From assembly GCF_019320115.1 (NCBI RefSeq), contig NC_089593.1, positions 14,784,789 to 14,848,788 on the forward strand: DNA of 64,000 bases. Direction: 5' to 3'. This document shows, piece after piece, positions 1 through 11,462 of the stretch. Source of the DNA: Miscanthus floridulus (lineage: Eukaryota; Streptophyta; Magnoliopsida; Poales; Poaceae). Under the pieces are notes generated by a model. That model saw only the letters and a list, made by a program, of their open reading frames with translations. It was not told the origin of the DNA and did not search any database. A program made the translations under genes and the position numbers. The stretch's first letter is position 1, and each line of letters begins with the position of its first letter.

Positions 1-2
1 TC

Positions 3-341
3 CTGCCCAACAGTCTGAAGCAGCATCAGAGGAGGATGAGCTTGCAGCAGCAGCAGCCACCTGCTGTCCCGGCACTACCAGCACCACCAGCACCTGTGGC
101 TCCCCCTCCTGTGCTCACTGCCGCTATGCCAATCTCCCAGGCAGGTCCCGGCAACGGCTTCCACGCACCGCCACCCTCCACCGCCCCGCCTCCACAACCC
201 CATGGCAGCACAGAGCACGGCACCATGAACCTGAACACGACGACGGGGGGCTTCACCATGGTTGGCTGGTCTGCGAACTCCCCGCCCATGCTGCACAGGG
301 CCTCTCCTGACATCAACGTCAGCTTGACTCCCCAGGAGTAG
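3..341 (+). CDS. 3' end of a proline/glutamine-rich protein gene (partial)
   Basis: The reading frame is open from the left window edge to a TAG stop at 339-341, so only the last 112 residues are present. It starts with a short basic/glutamine stretch (KQHQRR then QQQQ), continues as a long Pro/Ala-rich low-complexity segment, and ends in a more distinctive tail containing TTTGGFTMVGW and DINVSLTPQE. Such tails are common in plant transcriptional regulators, but I see no folded domain and do not recognise the family. About 420 bases of AT-richer sequence without a good ORF follow, as expected for a 3'UTR. The ATG at 36 is internal; the true start lies outside the window. I am fairly confident that it is coding and have no confidence about function. 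Confidence 0.6.
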   Translation: MPNSLKQHQRRMSLQQQQPPAVPALPAPPAPVAPPPVLTAAMPISQAGPGNGFHAPPPSTAPPPQPHGSTEHGTMNLNTTTGGFTMVGWSANSPPMLHRASPDINVSLTPQE

Positions 342-762
342 AAAAGAGGAGCCGGTTATGGCGGTTGACTGGTTGCCGTTTTCTTTTGTCGCCTCATCCC
401 TGACACATTTTGTTATGTAGGGCATGGCTGTTAAAGTAGATGCTAGATTAAGGACGGTTTAGCCAAGATTAGTAGGATGTGGTAGATGCTCTAATCTGTT
501 TTAAGAGGAGATGCCAGTTTCTCAAACAGTCGGACAGACTATTGTCCCGTTACTGACAGTTATCTTAATTCTGCTTCGTCCATCATTGTGCCTTTGCAGC
601 TGTCCAGTTTGTTTTCCTGAATTCCTGATGTTTATGCATATGTACATCCCTTATTTGTGTCCGTGTTTGTGCTCTGCTTACTGAAGGTTCTTGGCACGAT
701 TCACAGCTCGAATGCGGTAAGTAGTTAGTAGCAAATCTCCAGCAGTCTTCCACTATGGCTGT
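342..762 (+). other. Probable 3'UTR and downstream flank
   Basis: No coding frame is visible. The T-rich sequence directly downstream of the stop codon is probably the 3'UTR of the preceding gene. I cannot place the polyadenylation site. Confidence 0.35.
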
Positions 763-998
763 GTTTAGTTTGTGAATTTTAGAAATTTGACTACTGTAGC
801 ACTCTCGTTTTTATTTGGTAATTAGTGTTCAATCATGGACTAATTAGGCTTAAAACATTCGTCTCGCAATTTCCAATCAAACTGTGCAATTAGTTTTTTT
901 TCGTCTACATTTAATGCTCTATGCACGTATCGCAAGATTCGATGTGATGGCTACTGTAGCACTTTTTGGGAATTTGGTTGGGACTAAACAAGCACTAT
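763..998. mobile_element. MITE of the grass 'TGTTTAGT' type
   Basis: The left end has TGTGTTTAGTT and the right end ACTAAACAAGC, which are imperfect inverted repeats. The interior holds the typical grass MITE wording (CTACTGTAGCAC occurs twice, GACTAATTAGGCTTAA, GTCTCGCAATTT). At about 236 bp without an ORF it fits a non-autonomous DNA transposon. The superfamily cannot be settled by eye. Confidence 0.55.
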
Positions 999-1069
999 GA
1001 CTCTCTGTCCCTAGTAAAACTGTCATCTTGGAGGGAATGCAATTTTTTTCTTGCTTCAGCATACCTCCA

Positions 1070-1891
1070 TTTTTGTTTTGAGAAACGGGTTGGATTTTAT
1101 TAAGCATGGAGAGATATTGCATCTAGCCCCTTACAAAGGAGCTCCCACAGCAAAATAAAATTACATTGAAGTCCTTTATAGAAGCTCCTAGAGGCCGCGT
1201 TTCAGTCGACTGGAATTGCCGCTGCTCGCCTCTCCTCCATCGCCAGCAATAGAGAAGAAAGCCGAGGAGGAAGCTCAAGGCCCACACCCCAACAGACGAC
1301 GCGACATCATCTTTGAAGATAGCCAAAAGTAGCACGGCCACGAATGAACCGTACCATACAACGATGAACGCACTAACAACATCGTCACGAAGACTGGGAT
1401 CAGACTCCAATCGCCTCCATGACCGATCCCTATCGATGGAAGACGAAGAACCCAACACTGGGACTGGGAACTCCAACCCAAAGCTAGCGGGAAGGAGGAG
1501 CACATACCTCACAAGAACAACTCCAGGATCACCAGCGGTTTCTTGGAGGGGCAAAATACCGGCGTTATCGACGAAGTCAATAGCTCGGAAAGAAATCTTC
1601 GACTTCACCCCGGAGTCACCTCCTCCAATGATGAAATCGAAGAACCAAACTCCTCCAATCGGAAGCAACGAAGAAACTAAAAAAACTACCTAGATCTACT
1701 AGAGTAGAAGGAAATATGTACACTGGCCACCTCACTCCCCGATCCCCATGCCCACCGGAGCCAAAGCAGGCGCCGGGGAGGATGGGAACCTCAGGAGATC
1801 TGCGCCGGGATTGAATCGCCTCCCGGTCGCCTGCTATCACCTGTTGTAGCAGGGAAGAGTCGAGAAAGACTGCGATGCCCGAGCCTTATCC
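1070..1891 (-). mobile_element. Non-LTR retroposon (LINE-derived or similar) with 13-bp target duplication
   Basis: CAGCATACCTCCA occurs at 1057-1069 and again at 1892-1904, directly flanking this 822-bp segment. The left end is T-rich (TTTTTGTTTTG), which on the minus strand is an A-rich tail preceded by AATAAAA-like sequence. An A-tail with a long target duplication is the signature of target-primed reverse transcription. The minus strand carries an open frame of about 180 codons (1123-1668) with no domain I recognise. The GC-rich 5' part on the minus strand looks like a LINE 5'UTR, so an internally deleted LINE is the likeliest explanation. A retroposed host transcript is the alternative. 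Confidence 0.65.
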
Positions 1892-2313
1892 CAGCATACC
1901 TCCAATTAGACTTGCGCAAATTGAGATGGGTGAAAGCTCTAGTTTGGTTTTGGTGAATTGATGAAACCCTAAGTGCTAACCTAGTTTATCAAAATGATTA
2001 TAAGATAGGTAGCACTACTCTAAGCGGTGAAGCAAATGAAGATCATGACATGACAATGGTGTTGCCATGGTGATGATCAAGTGCTTGGACTTGAAAAGAA
2101 AAAAGAGAAAAAACAAAAGGTTCAAGGCAAAGGTATAAGTGGTAGGAGTCATTTTTGTTTTGGTGATCGAGAACTTAGTGAGTGTGATCATATTTAGGAT
2201 CGATAGCTGTACTATTAAGAGGGATGAAACTCGTATTAAAATACGGTTATCAAAGTGCCACTAGATGCTTTAACTCATTGCATATGCATTTAGGATCTAG
2301 TGGAGTACTAACA

Positions 2314-5300
2314 TGTCGCAGAACCGCCTAATCTAATACCTCCCAGGAGTGTTTGTCTTTCATTAGACACTAAGCACTCAGGGGAGAACACTAAATTACT
2401 CGGTTCCATCGGGCACACCCCAGGGAAGAACCCAAAAATCCATATTTTTGCCATCAGGATCACAAATGAGAGAATAAAGCTTATATCATTCATAACCATT
2501 TCTTACATCACTTTTAATACAACATCAAAGTATAACATCTATCATTATAACAGCGGAATGTAATCAGATTATCAGAGTTATGAACAATTTAATGTAACAG
2601 AGAAATATAAACATGTGATCATAATTACAGTGGAAATAAATATCTATTCATGACATGATGAAGTATTGAGATATAAACTACGACATCAGATTATAAAACT
2701 TTCCTTTATAAAAACATTTAGTAAGAGTTACAAATAAAAACTACGATCGCAGCGTAAAGGAAATCCTCTCTGATCCCACCAGGAGGAATCCACACACAAA
2801 GGTTAGCTCTAGCCTCCACCTGTCACCTGCAACAGGGGGAATAAAACCCTGAGTACTCAATTATATTCAGCAAGACTTATCCGACAGGAGGAAAGAAAAA
2901 CTCCAAGGATATGCAAGGCTATCTGGCTTGTGGGTTTATTGCATGTGTAGGAAGCATTACTAAGCGTGGGTCCTTATATTCGATTTTTATTAATAGCCGC
3001 ATTGGTTCATTAACTAACCATTCTATGTAAGCACCTGTGCTACTTTCAAGCAGGTGATAAGCAATCAGAGTTCCTTTTTCTATTCCATCTTTCATCTTTC
3101 AGTTCTTACTACGATGCTAAACATGAGACAAGCCGTACCGGATTGCCTAGCGATTCGCGAATCAATGCCTCCAGCTGGGTACCCCAAAAACACACGCCCC
3201 GCTTATACCCCAGGCACAAGCAGGACCAACCCATCACCCTCCTATCCTGGGGTCCTAGGTCTCCATCCAAACTGGGACTTCAAGCCCCCGCCCCTAGGTC
3301 CCACACTCAGTGCGATGCAAGGACCTACTCCACCAAAAAGAAACCCTGACAGTCGGTCCGGAAAGAGCCGAAACCCACAACAAGAGAGCAACAAGTCTTC
3401 CAAGTGCCCATATATAAGTATGTGCTCGGGATAATAAATCTGTGACTTGCCCACGATGCCTTATGCAACGACCGGTCCTTAACCGACATGGACAGGGAAA
3501 GCAGTGTAACCAAGCCATGCCTCGCGTCCACGACGACACAACCTCTTACACCCACCCATACCCAAACCATATCCCTGCCCGGTCACCATTTTCCTTTCCA
3601 CCATTTATATATTTCAAGTGATAATAATCCAATAATATATTTCCTATCTCTCACGAGTGACAGACATCACTCGACTTCTATCGAAGTCCTGTAGCATAGC
3701 ATTCTACACGATCCTGTCATACTAGTAAGACTCATAGGATAAAGATATATATGCAAGTGGGTTTCATTCAACTCCTTAAAACTTAATGCACAAATATAAT
3801 TTAAACTGTAGAAAAGTAGGGGTTATGCACCGGGGCTTGCCTGGGTAAGATATATATTAAAAAGTTAGTATCTGCATCTTCAGATCATCCACCATCAACT
3901 GAATAGGAAGCCCATTGCATCATCTCCTGGAGAGAATACCATTACACCATCTTCGGATTCCCAATCATCCTTCACTTGATCCGTTGATCCATTATCGTAC
4001 CTATATGATATGCATTGATGCAAATGCATAGATGTAAATAACCAACGATAGCCAAAACGCTTAGAAGTCTGATCATGCCTCACAAACTAACAAGATAGCT
4101 CTAACGCTGGTCTACGTATCTATGTTGTCGAATAAGGCGTTACTTCCCAACAATTGTTCTAGTTATACAAACCCAAGTTGTTTCTTTATCCCATTCTATC
4201 AATTTAATCTTTATTCAGAATATGCCATCATTATCTATTTAGCAACTAATTATTCTGGAGCTACAAAAATTATAGTGAGTACCTAATATTGCTAGGAATC
4301 TACTGTAGAAATATCAGATTCAACAATATTACCAATTTATCATGGAAATTCCTACAAGTTTATATTTTACAATATTAAGTACCTTAAATTAATTATATAG
4401 CTTCCAAAAATATTATCAAACTATGTGAACAAAATATACTAACAGGTATATCATGATTTTAGAGACTCAACAAAACTAGTTTCACCATTTTTATATTGAT
4501 TTTACAAGTTTACTTTATAAGCTAAATCATAAATTGCCCTAGAAATCGAAACGGGCCGGCGTCAACGATCTTGGCCCAACGCGAAGCGTGGTCCAGTTGA
4601 GGACGGCGGCCCAAGCGGGGGCGCGGGCGCGAACGATGGCCCAGGCGCGGTAGGCGGTAGATCGGCCCAACGATGTGCCCGGCCAGCGGCCCACCATCGC
4701 GCACGCGGTAGCGGCCCAAGGCTGGCTACGACCCAAGCGGCCAAGCGGCGTGGCCCAACTGAAGCAGGCCGGCGCATGCGGAACGCGCGACACCCGGCCC
4801 AGGCGGGGAAGCCCAGCAGCGGTGACCCAAATTACGCCTGGGCCCCTGCACTTTTATCTAATCCACCCCCAGGACATAAATACTATTCAAGTAAGTCACG
4901 TTTATCGCACCTAGAACCTTACTGTTACCTCTATTCACATACTTACATCCTCACCTCCTCCACCGAAGCAGAGCACGGATAGGGAGTATCGGCCGATGGT
5001 CAATCCCGACCGGGGAAGGCACAGCGGCGGCGAGAACTCACCGGTGAGGGGCACGGAAGCCCGTACGACCACGGCTGGCCACGGCGAGACCCGAATCGGG
5101 CCCCGATAGCCTGCCTGTGCAAACTGTGGCAGCGGTACACCAGCTGCGGCTGCGTCGGCTAGACAGACGGCGGCAACAGCGCAGCGGCCCAGGTAGGGCG
5201 GTTGCACAGCACCGGCGGCATGGCGCACGGGAGGGGCGGTGCTCGCGAGTCAACGCGGCTTGAGCATGGATGAGCAGCGCACTCTCGCGGGGCACCAGCG

Positions 5301-6434
5301 TGAGGCAAGCCGAGGAGGGAGCGTGCCACGGAGCAGCAGGAACGGCGTGACAGGGAAGGCGAGACCGGCGATGGTGGCTCAGGCGCGCTGTGGACCGGCC
5401 ATGGCAGAGCGCTGTGGGAAGCAGATGACAGAGACGCGGGCTGGGCACGGCAGCCAGCAGGGCGTGACGCGGGGAGGAAAAGGAGGGCCGACACTACGGC
5501 CACGGCAGGCCCAGGCACTCTCGCGCGAGGGGAAGAACCGATGATGGGCGTCGGTGATCTCGGCCCTGGGCGGATGCTCGCACGAGGCAAGGAGCAGGGA
5601 GCACCGACGCAAGAGGCAAGCAGAGAGACCGCGAGAGAGCTAGCAAACAGGGAGGGCGCTCAGAGACAGGGAAAGCAGGCATGCGAGAAAAAGGCGAGGA
5701 AATGTGAGCGAGTTCGCCCGAGCACGTGGTTCGGTCGGTGAATCCAAAAAGGACTTGACAATGCAGCAATGATGTTGGCTTCATGGCAAGAACAGAGAAA
5801 CTCGATTTGAGAGCAGCAAGTGAGCAGCGGAGCTGGACGACTTGGCGTAGTTGAGACGACAAGGACAAGCAAAGGCAGACCACAGAGGCAGACAAGACAA
5901 GCAAGGCATTTATGGTGCTGCAGGGTGAAGCGACAGAACTGGCAGTCGGACGGTGGCGCTTAGCAGGAACGGCAACATCTGAGGCTTGCAACGCCGAGCC
6001 ACGACGAAAGACAAGACAGTGCATAAATGCAATGCCAGGCTAGTACGCTGTACGTCGGAAAAATAAACGAAGCTGCTGCGCTCTCTTTCTCGTCAGTTCG
6101 TGCTTAACAAAATAAAGCCATGAGTAAGTATATATATCGTTCAATTTATTAATGGATTTTATTTTATTTGTAAAAGTTGATTTTTATGCTTAATCAATTA
6201 AACAAGCCATTCACTATTTATTTACTAGAATCGTTATCAGACACTCCTAAATATTTCTACGCACTACGTAATTTAACTTGACCTTTGATTTGAGTCCACG
6301 AAACTAAGTCGCACAGGATTCGCTTATCGCCTCAAGTATGTTTTAAATCCAAAATTCGAGAAAACTTGCTTCGAAAATTTTTCTTAGGCCTAAATCGCGG
6401 TGCTAAACAAGCTCGTAACACCAGGAGTGTTACA
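2314..6434. mobile_element. Nested 4.1-kb LTR-type element, probably a giant solo LTR
   Basis: It starts TGTCGCAGAACCG, ends AGGAGTGTTACA (TG...CA), and is flanked by TAACA at 2309-2313 and 6435-6439. Removing it restores a continuous copia LTR. I see no second copy of either end inside and no gag, protease, integrase or RT frame, so a very long solo LTR of a gypsy family is the best fit. The wording suggests the family's sense strand may be the minus strand (start TGTAACACTCC). The interval 4550-5550 is GC-rich with overlapping shadow ORFs and no recognisable protein. Confidence 0.65.
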
Positions 6435-6549
6435 TAACACCCTTGAACACATTTGTGAAAATATGCTAACACATGTGCACAAGGTGATATACTTGGTGGT
6501 TGACACATTTGAGCAAGGGTGAAGAAGATAGAGTTGAAAAGGGATTAGT

Positions 6550-6930
6550 CACGCTGGTCACGCAGTGATCGGACGCTGGGGTCCTATGTCCGGTCAATGG
6601 AAGCAGCGAAGACGCTGGCGTCGGTCTTCGACCGGATGCTGGGTCACTGAGTGACCGGACGCTGGGTGAGTCCGGTCAAGGGTGACCGGACGCGTCCGAT
6701 CGTGAAAAATCGTCTCTGGATGCTTACTGGAAACGACCGGACGCTGAGGTCCTACGTCCGGTCACTTTGAAGCAGCGCGTCCGGTCACAACTTAAATGTA
6801 CTGATGACCATTGAGATCGGACGATCAGCGTTTGAAGCAGGGGACACGTTGCACACATCGCACGACCGGACGCTAGGGTCCAGCTTCCGGTCGATCTGAC
6901 CTGCGCGTCCGGTCGTCCCGTTTTTCAGTG
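6550..6930 (+). repeat. CCGGACGC motif array upstream of LTR TATA
   Basis: About a dozen copies and variants of GACCGGACGCTG and its complement CAGCGTCCGGTC lie in both orientations over roughly 380 bp. The array ends about 40 bp before a TATA-like element at about 6969, so it occupies the position of a U3 enhancer region. Similar arrays occur at 30380-30740, 37560-37890 and 42100-42470. Confidence 0.7.
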
Positions 6931-7899
6931 GACTAAGGAGCCAACGACTCTATTTCGTGGGGGCTTCTATTTAAGCCTCATGGCTGGCTCAAGCTCACTC
7001 TCTTGGCCATTTACATTGATATATCAATTTTGTGAGCTTAGCCAAAGTCCTCCCACTCATCTCCATCATTGATTCATCATTTTTGTGAGATTGGGAGAGA
7101 ATCCAAGTGCATTGCTTGAGTGATTGCATCTAGAGGCACTTGGTGTTCGTATTTTGCTGTGGAATTCGCTTGTTGCTCTTGGTGATTGCCACCATCTAGA
7201 TGGCTTGGAGCAGCAGAGGAGGATTGGCATGAGTTGGTGATTGTTCGTGGCCATCTCCGGTGATTGTGAGGGGATTTGTGCTTTTCTCGGCGGAGCGCCG
7301 AAAGGTAACTCTAGTGGATTGCTCGTGTCATTGAGTTACCTCACTTATGGGTAGGTTCTTGCGGTGTCTAATTGTGTGGACGAGGTTCGTGCAACACCTC
7401 TTAGCCACCGAACCACCAAGTGTTGGTCGACACAACGAGGACTAGCGTGCCAGCAAGCACATGAACATCGGGAGAAAAATTGGTTCTCTTACCCTTTGGT
7501 ATTCTCCCGATGATCGATTTAGTATTCATCTTGTAATTGGTTCACTCCTCTGCACGGCGGTATAATCACCCTACTCACTCATTTATATTCTTGCAAACTA
7601 GTTGTAGGAAGCTCTTTAGTGTAATTAGAATTGAGAGCTTGCTTTGTTGTTTTAAGTTCATCTAGTGGAGCTCTTTAGTGTAGCAAGTGTGAGAGCTCTT
7701 AGTGAGTAGTGACATAGCAAATTATGTGTTTAGAGATCATAGCAACTAGAATTGTTGGATATGTGGCTTGCAACCCTTGTAGAGCTAGAGCAAATTTGCA
7801 TTTCGCTATTTGTTATACTAATCAAATTGTTCTAGTTGATTTGTAGATTTTTAAATAGGCTATTCACCCCCTTTAGCCATATTAGGACCTTTCAATGGG

Positions 7900-8933
7900 C
7901 CTGACTCAACTCGCAAGCCTGCCCTAAGCCCATTGAGTTTTGGCCCGTCCATGAACCTTAGTGGACATGGCTTAAGGCACATATCTCGTAGCTTAGAAAA
8001 AAATTCTCGATCTGAGCCCAGCCTCTGTAAAATGCACGACTCGCATAGTAGGATGGTCGTGGACAGGATTATATCAGTTCAAAATAGCTAGGCTCTTTTT
8101 CGACCCAACCCGGACCCTACCTGGTCCGCGAAATGCTCGGGTCTACCTCCAATAACTCTTCCTTTCTTCTCGACTATATCTCTCCCATAATCCCATCTCC
8201 CTTCAAATAGAAATTTGCATCTTCCCTAATAGCATGGGTTCCATAGTAACTGCGCCTTCTTCCCTTTTTGAGCTATGGCCCTCGTGACCTTACCTTCGTC
8301 CAGTCATCGGCCACCAGCATTTTTCTGCGGCTAGACGTGAGCCATGGCCATGCCCTCTATCCAAGTCGTTGGCCTAGAGCTCTAGAAAACGGAAGCCCAC
8401 TGATGTGTCTCTTTCTATGCCGTCGACCGCCGTTCGCCGATGTCTTGGTGCGCCTGGGCATGAGCCATGGGCGCTGCCTCCGTGTTGAATCTCATGGTGA
8501 TCTTGTCGTGACTGGACAACGAGGTGCGAGGAGGCGGGCGGCAGGGCAAGATTATTGGAAGAAATTATTGTGGTTTGTTTCAACATCTTTCCTAATAATC
8601 CAAAAAATGACATTAGGTTACCCCTATTATTAATCTATTGGGAAAGTTGTATTAGGGACAAGAATTTTCAAAACCCACTCCTAATCTTGATTTTTAGCAA
8701 GATTATAAAAAAAAACACTATCCAACAATTGCCTCTCTCTATTCCCAATCTTTCCAACACTTGGGGAAATCGATCCAATCGCCTGAAAATATACGTGTGC
8801 ATATCAATCGGCCAATTTGAAGGTAGAAGGATGTGTGCAAGAATAAAAGTAAGAACAGGGTTTCTAATACAAATATATAAGCGAGAAAGAAAATACAAAA
8901 GTAATTAGGGTGATTGAGGAATAATCCAAAATT
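7900..8933. other. Intergenic spacer, no gene seen
   Basis: This is the flanking DNA into which the solo LTR inserted; 7900-8160 has the wording of an old repeat (CGACCCAACCCGGACC). The frames of about 120 codons at 8268-8908 have no recognisable domain and I do not call them genes. Confidence 0.3.
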
Positions 8934-9032
8934 CCTGTTCGTTTGAACTTATCAGCCATAGTATAGTATTTTTCTCTCACAATAAATCAACGAACAATAC
9001 TTTTCAGCCTGTCTTTTCACGAAGCGAACATG
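8934..9032. mobile_element. Short hAT-type MITE (CCTGTTCG family)
   Basis: The left end CCTGTTCGTTTGAAC and the right end CACGAAGCGAACATG form imperfect inverted repeats. The interior has AGTATTTTTCTCTCAC, typical of the common grass MITE with CCTGTTCG termini. Length is 99 bp with no coding sequence. Confidence 0.5.
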
Positions 9033-9190
9033 TAACATTGTCTTTTAATCTTTTAACAGCTAGAATTTAGAAACGGTTAAAGAAACCTAACAAATATATT
9101 TTGTAAAAAAATATTATTATATTAATTACTTTTAACTAGTCCCTACGTTGTAAAAAGATCGTTGTTTAGCAACGAATCTGAATAACCATT

Positions 9191-9319
9191 GGCTCCGTTC
9201 GCGTGCCTTTAAATCCGACTTGATCCGCTTCTTTTTTCATTCGGAACAGTGTTTCCCTTCTCACAAATTCCTCTAGATTTATCCAGATTCTTCCAGAATT
9301 CCTTCAAACGAACGGGGCC
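9191..9319. mobile_element. MITE with GGCTCCGTTCG / CGAACGGGGCC ends
   Basis: The outer ends are inverted repeats with one mismatch (GGCTCCGTTCG against GGCCCCGTTCG on the other strand), and the arms remain complementary further inward (AAATCC...GGAATT-type). ATT flanks both sides and may be a 3-bp target duplication. The length of 129 bp is consistent with a small non-autonomous DNA transposon. Confidence 0.5.
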
Positions 9320-9452
9320 ATTGTCTAGATTCATTCTAAAATAATCGTTCTTTTGGGACGAAGGAAGTATCAGACATGCTCTAACTGCATCTGCACTGTG
9401 TTTGTGGGGGAGCCCTTTGATGAACAGTAAAAAGGTTTGCGACACCCGATGG

Positions 9453-9997
9453 TCACCTTGGGCATTCGGTCAGACCGAACCGATCGGTTCGGTTCCTCGG
9501 TCATTCGGTCAGTTCGGTCATCAGAAACCTAGGACCGATCGGTCTTTGCAAAAAATGAAGACCGAGGAAGTTTGGTCTCGGTTAGTTCGGTTCGGTCTCG
9601 GTCACGACCGAACTAACCGGACCTGAGTAGCAGCCACAAACAATAGCAGAATCTATAGCAATTTTCAACAGCATGCTTGCTATTTGAAGGCAAAAAAATA
9701 ACAACACAATATATAAAACAAACCACACATTATTATGACAAGTTCTAGCACACAACTTTCTTAGTTCTCATAAATCACAATCACACATAATGACATAATA
9801 GAAGTACAGAACAAGAACTACGGTCAGTTCGGTCACTTCGGTTAACCGACACATATGACCGAACTTCTATCGGTTACTTCGGTTAGTTGGGAGCCAGGAC
9901 CGAACTCATGACCGAACTTTTCGGTCTCGGTCTTTTCGGTCTCGGTCTCGGTCTTTTTGGTTCGGTCTTCAGTCTTCGGTTAATTATGCCCAGGGTG
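9453..9997. mobile_element. MULE-like non-autonomous element rich in CGGTTCGGT
   Basis: ACCCGATGG at 9444-9452 and 9998-10006 is a perfect 9-bp target duplication, the length typical of Mutator-like elements. The ends are short inverted repeats (CACCTTGGGCAT and ATGCCCAGGGTG). Both subterminal 150-bp parts are packed with CGGTTCGGT/ACCGAACCG-type words; the middle (about 9630-9810) is AT-rich and plain. No transposase frame is present. Confidence 0.6.
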
Positions 9998-10000
9998 ACC

Positions 10001-10135
10001 CGATGGCACCAATCAGCTGTCGCCACGCGAGCATGTGTGCTTATCCACCGCGTCATGGGCAAATGGATATTTCCATTCCAGGCTTCTAGGTTCCAGCGGT
10101 GGCGTCGTGACTCATGACGTGTGCTCTAGATGTCA
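10001..10135 (+). repeat. Duplicate of the small gene's promoter segment
   Basis: This stretch aligns almost base for base with 11463-11598, directly upstream of the small gene at 11785. Shared blocks include GTCGCCACGCGAGCAT, GGCAAATGGATATTTCCATT and GACGTGTGCTCTAGATGTC. The copy stops before the coding region. A MULE-like element inserted at its left edge later. Confidence 0.75.
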
Positions 10136-10834
10136 CCGGGTCCCAAAAGAAAAGTCTTCATGTCTTGATACCAGTGAAGTTGCTGATGTCGTAGTTATCG
10201 TCCTCATCTTCAATAGAGCCACCATAGAGAAAACGATTCCACCCTGCCCCTCGTCGTCGCTGGAAAGGAGGAGGAGGAGATAAATCTCTAGTATCATAAA
10301 ATTTGGCATGTAGAGACTCTAACCCTAAAGACTCGATCTACTAGAAAACTTATTAAAAACGATGGATCCCACTCTATCAGATCTTCGGCGAGATGCCGGA
10401 GGGGAAGGGAGGGGGGCCAGTGATGGTGGACGGCGAGGGGGCGGCGGCGGCGGTGGTGCTTAGGGTTAGTCTCGCGAGAGGGAGACGATAAGACAATAAC
10501 GGCCGCTGATTCAACTAATGTTGTGGAAATAAAAAACTAGACTACCCCTGTTATCGAGTTGTACTAGGAAGCGCTGAAGATGCTCTATAGCATCTCCAGG
10601 AGTTTTCAAAATCCACCCGCAATCTTAATCCTTTTAGCATAATTGGAAAAACCCGCTCTCCAACAACTCTCGATTTTATTGTTAAAAACGACTCTCGATT
10701 TCAACAGATTCAACTCTTAGTCCGAGATTCCTAATGCAAAATTATCATGTATCTTTTAGGTGTGAGACTTTAAAAATAGTTGGAAAACCTAATAAATATA
10801 TTTTCAACTTTTTTTAGCCACTTGAAAACTCCTT
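10136..10834. other. Intergenic spacer, no gene seen
   Basis: The sequence has no convincing ORF. A GC-rich patch near 10390-10470 (GGCGGCGGCGGCGG) resembles 5' gene sequence, but no start codon with an open frame follows it. Confidence 0.3.
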
Positions 10835-11120
10835 AGGGGGTGTTTGGTTCCATTTCCTAAACTTTAGTCACTGTGCAATCGGATGTTTGAACACATGCAT
10901 GGTGTATTAAATATAGACTAATTACGAAACTAAATATATAGATTGAGATTAATTTGCGAGACGAATTTTTTAAGCCTAATTAGTCCATGATTTGACAATA
11001 TGGTGGTACATTAAACATGTGCTAATGATGTATTAATTAGGCTTAATAAATTTGTCTCGTGGAGTACGGATTCTATAATTTATTTTTTTATTAGTATCCG
11101 AATACCCCATACAACACCCT
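10835..11120. mobile_element. MITE of the 'GGGTGTTTGG' grass family
   Basis: The left end AGGGGGTGTTTGG pairs with the right end ACAACACCCT. The interior contains GACTAATTACGAAACTAAAT and two oppositely oriented GCCTAATTAG/TTAATTAGGC words, as in the abundant grass MITE family. It is 286 bp and non-coding. Confidence 0.6.
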
Positions 11121-11259
11121 ATGTGATATCCGATGAGCATCTCTTAAACAAATGGGAGGATGCTCTACCTGCATTTGCACTTATGCTGTTGTGCAAGAAC
11201 CCTTCCAATCAACAGTTATTATAAAAAAGAAACAACAAATAAGTTTATGACACTTACAC

Positions 11260-11416
11260 CATGTTCGCTTGATTGTTTCTGTGGCTTATAAGCTGGCTGA
11301 TACTGTTTTATTATGAGAGAAAAACACTAGTATACCCTGTTCGGCTGATCGGGTTGAATCAATAGTATTTGTGAGAGAGAATAAGCTACAACATGAAAGT
11401 TATTCAGCCGAACAGG
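11260..11416. mobile_element. hAT-type MITE, probably two nested copies
   Basis: The inner 81 bp (11336-11416) has perfect 13-bp inverted ends, CCTGTTCGGCTGA and TCAGCCGAACAGG. The preceding 75 bp begin CATGTTCGCTTG and carry TTATGAGAGAAAAACAC, typical of a second copy of the same kind. No clear target duplication is visible. Confidence 0.55.
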
Positions 11417-11462
11417 CTTGTCCTGATAAGCCTGGCTCATACGCTCGAGCTAGCAGGGTGCT

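Larger units (their letters stand above)
1931..7894 (+). mobile_element. Copia-type solo LTR (SIRE/Maximus-like), split by a nested insertion
   Basis: The segment begins TGAAAGCTCTAGTTTGG and ends GGACCTTTCA, and is flanked by ATGGG at 1926-1930 and 7895-7899. Once the nested 4.1-kb element (2314-6434) and its TAACA duplication are removed, a single LTR of about 1.83 kb remains. No primer binding site, coding domain or second LTR is present, so this is a solo LTR left by recombination between two LTRs. It contains an array of GACCGGACGCTG/CAGCGTCCGGTC motifs (about 6550-6930) just upstream of a TATA-like TATTTAAG near 6969, the same arrangement as in the copia element at 29945. Confidence 0.8.

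Noticed and set aside
5038..6024. Long overlapping ORFs on both strands (up to 176 codons)
   Set aside because: They lie inside the 4.1-kb LTR-type insertion, overlap each other in several frames, are of biased GC-rich composition and show no domain.
2314..6434. A complete LTR retrotransposon with internal genes
   Set aside because: I found no second LTR copy, primer site or gag/pol motif inside; a long solo LTR fits better.
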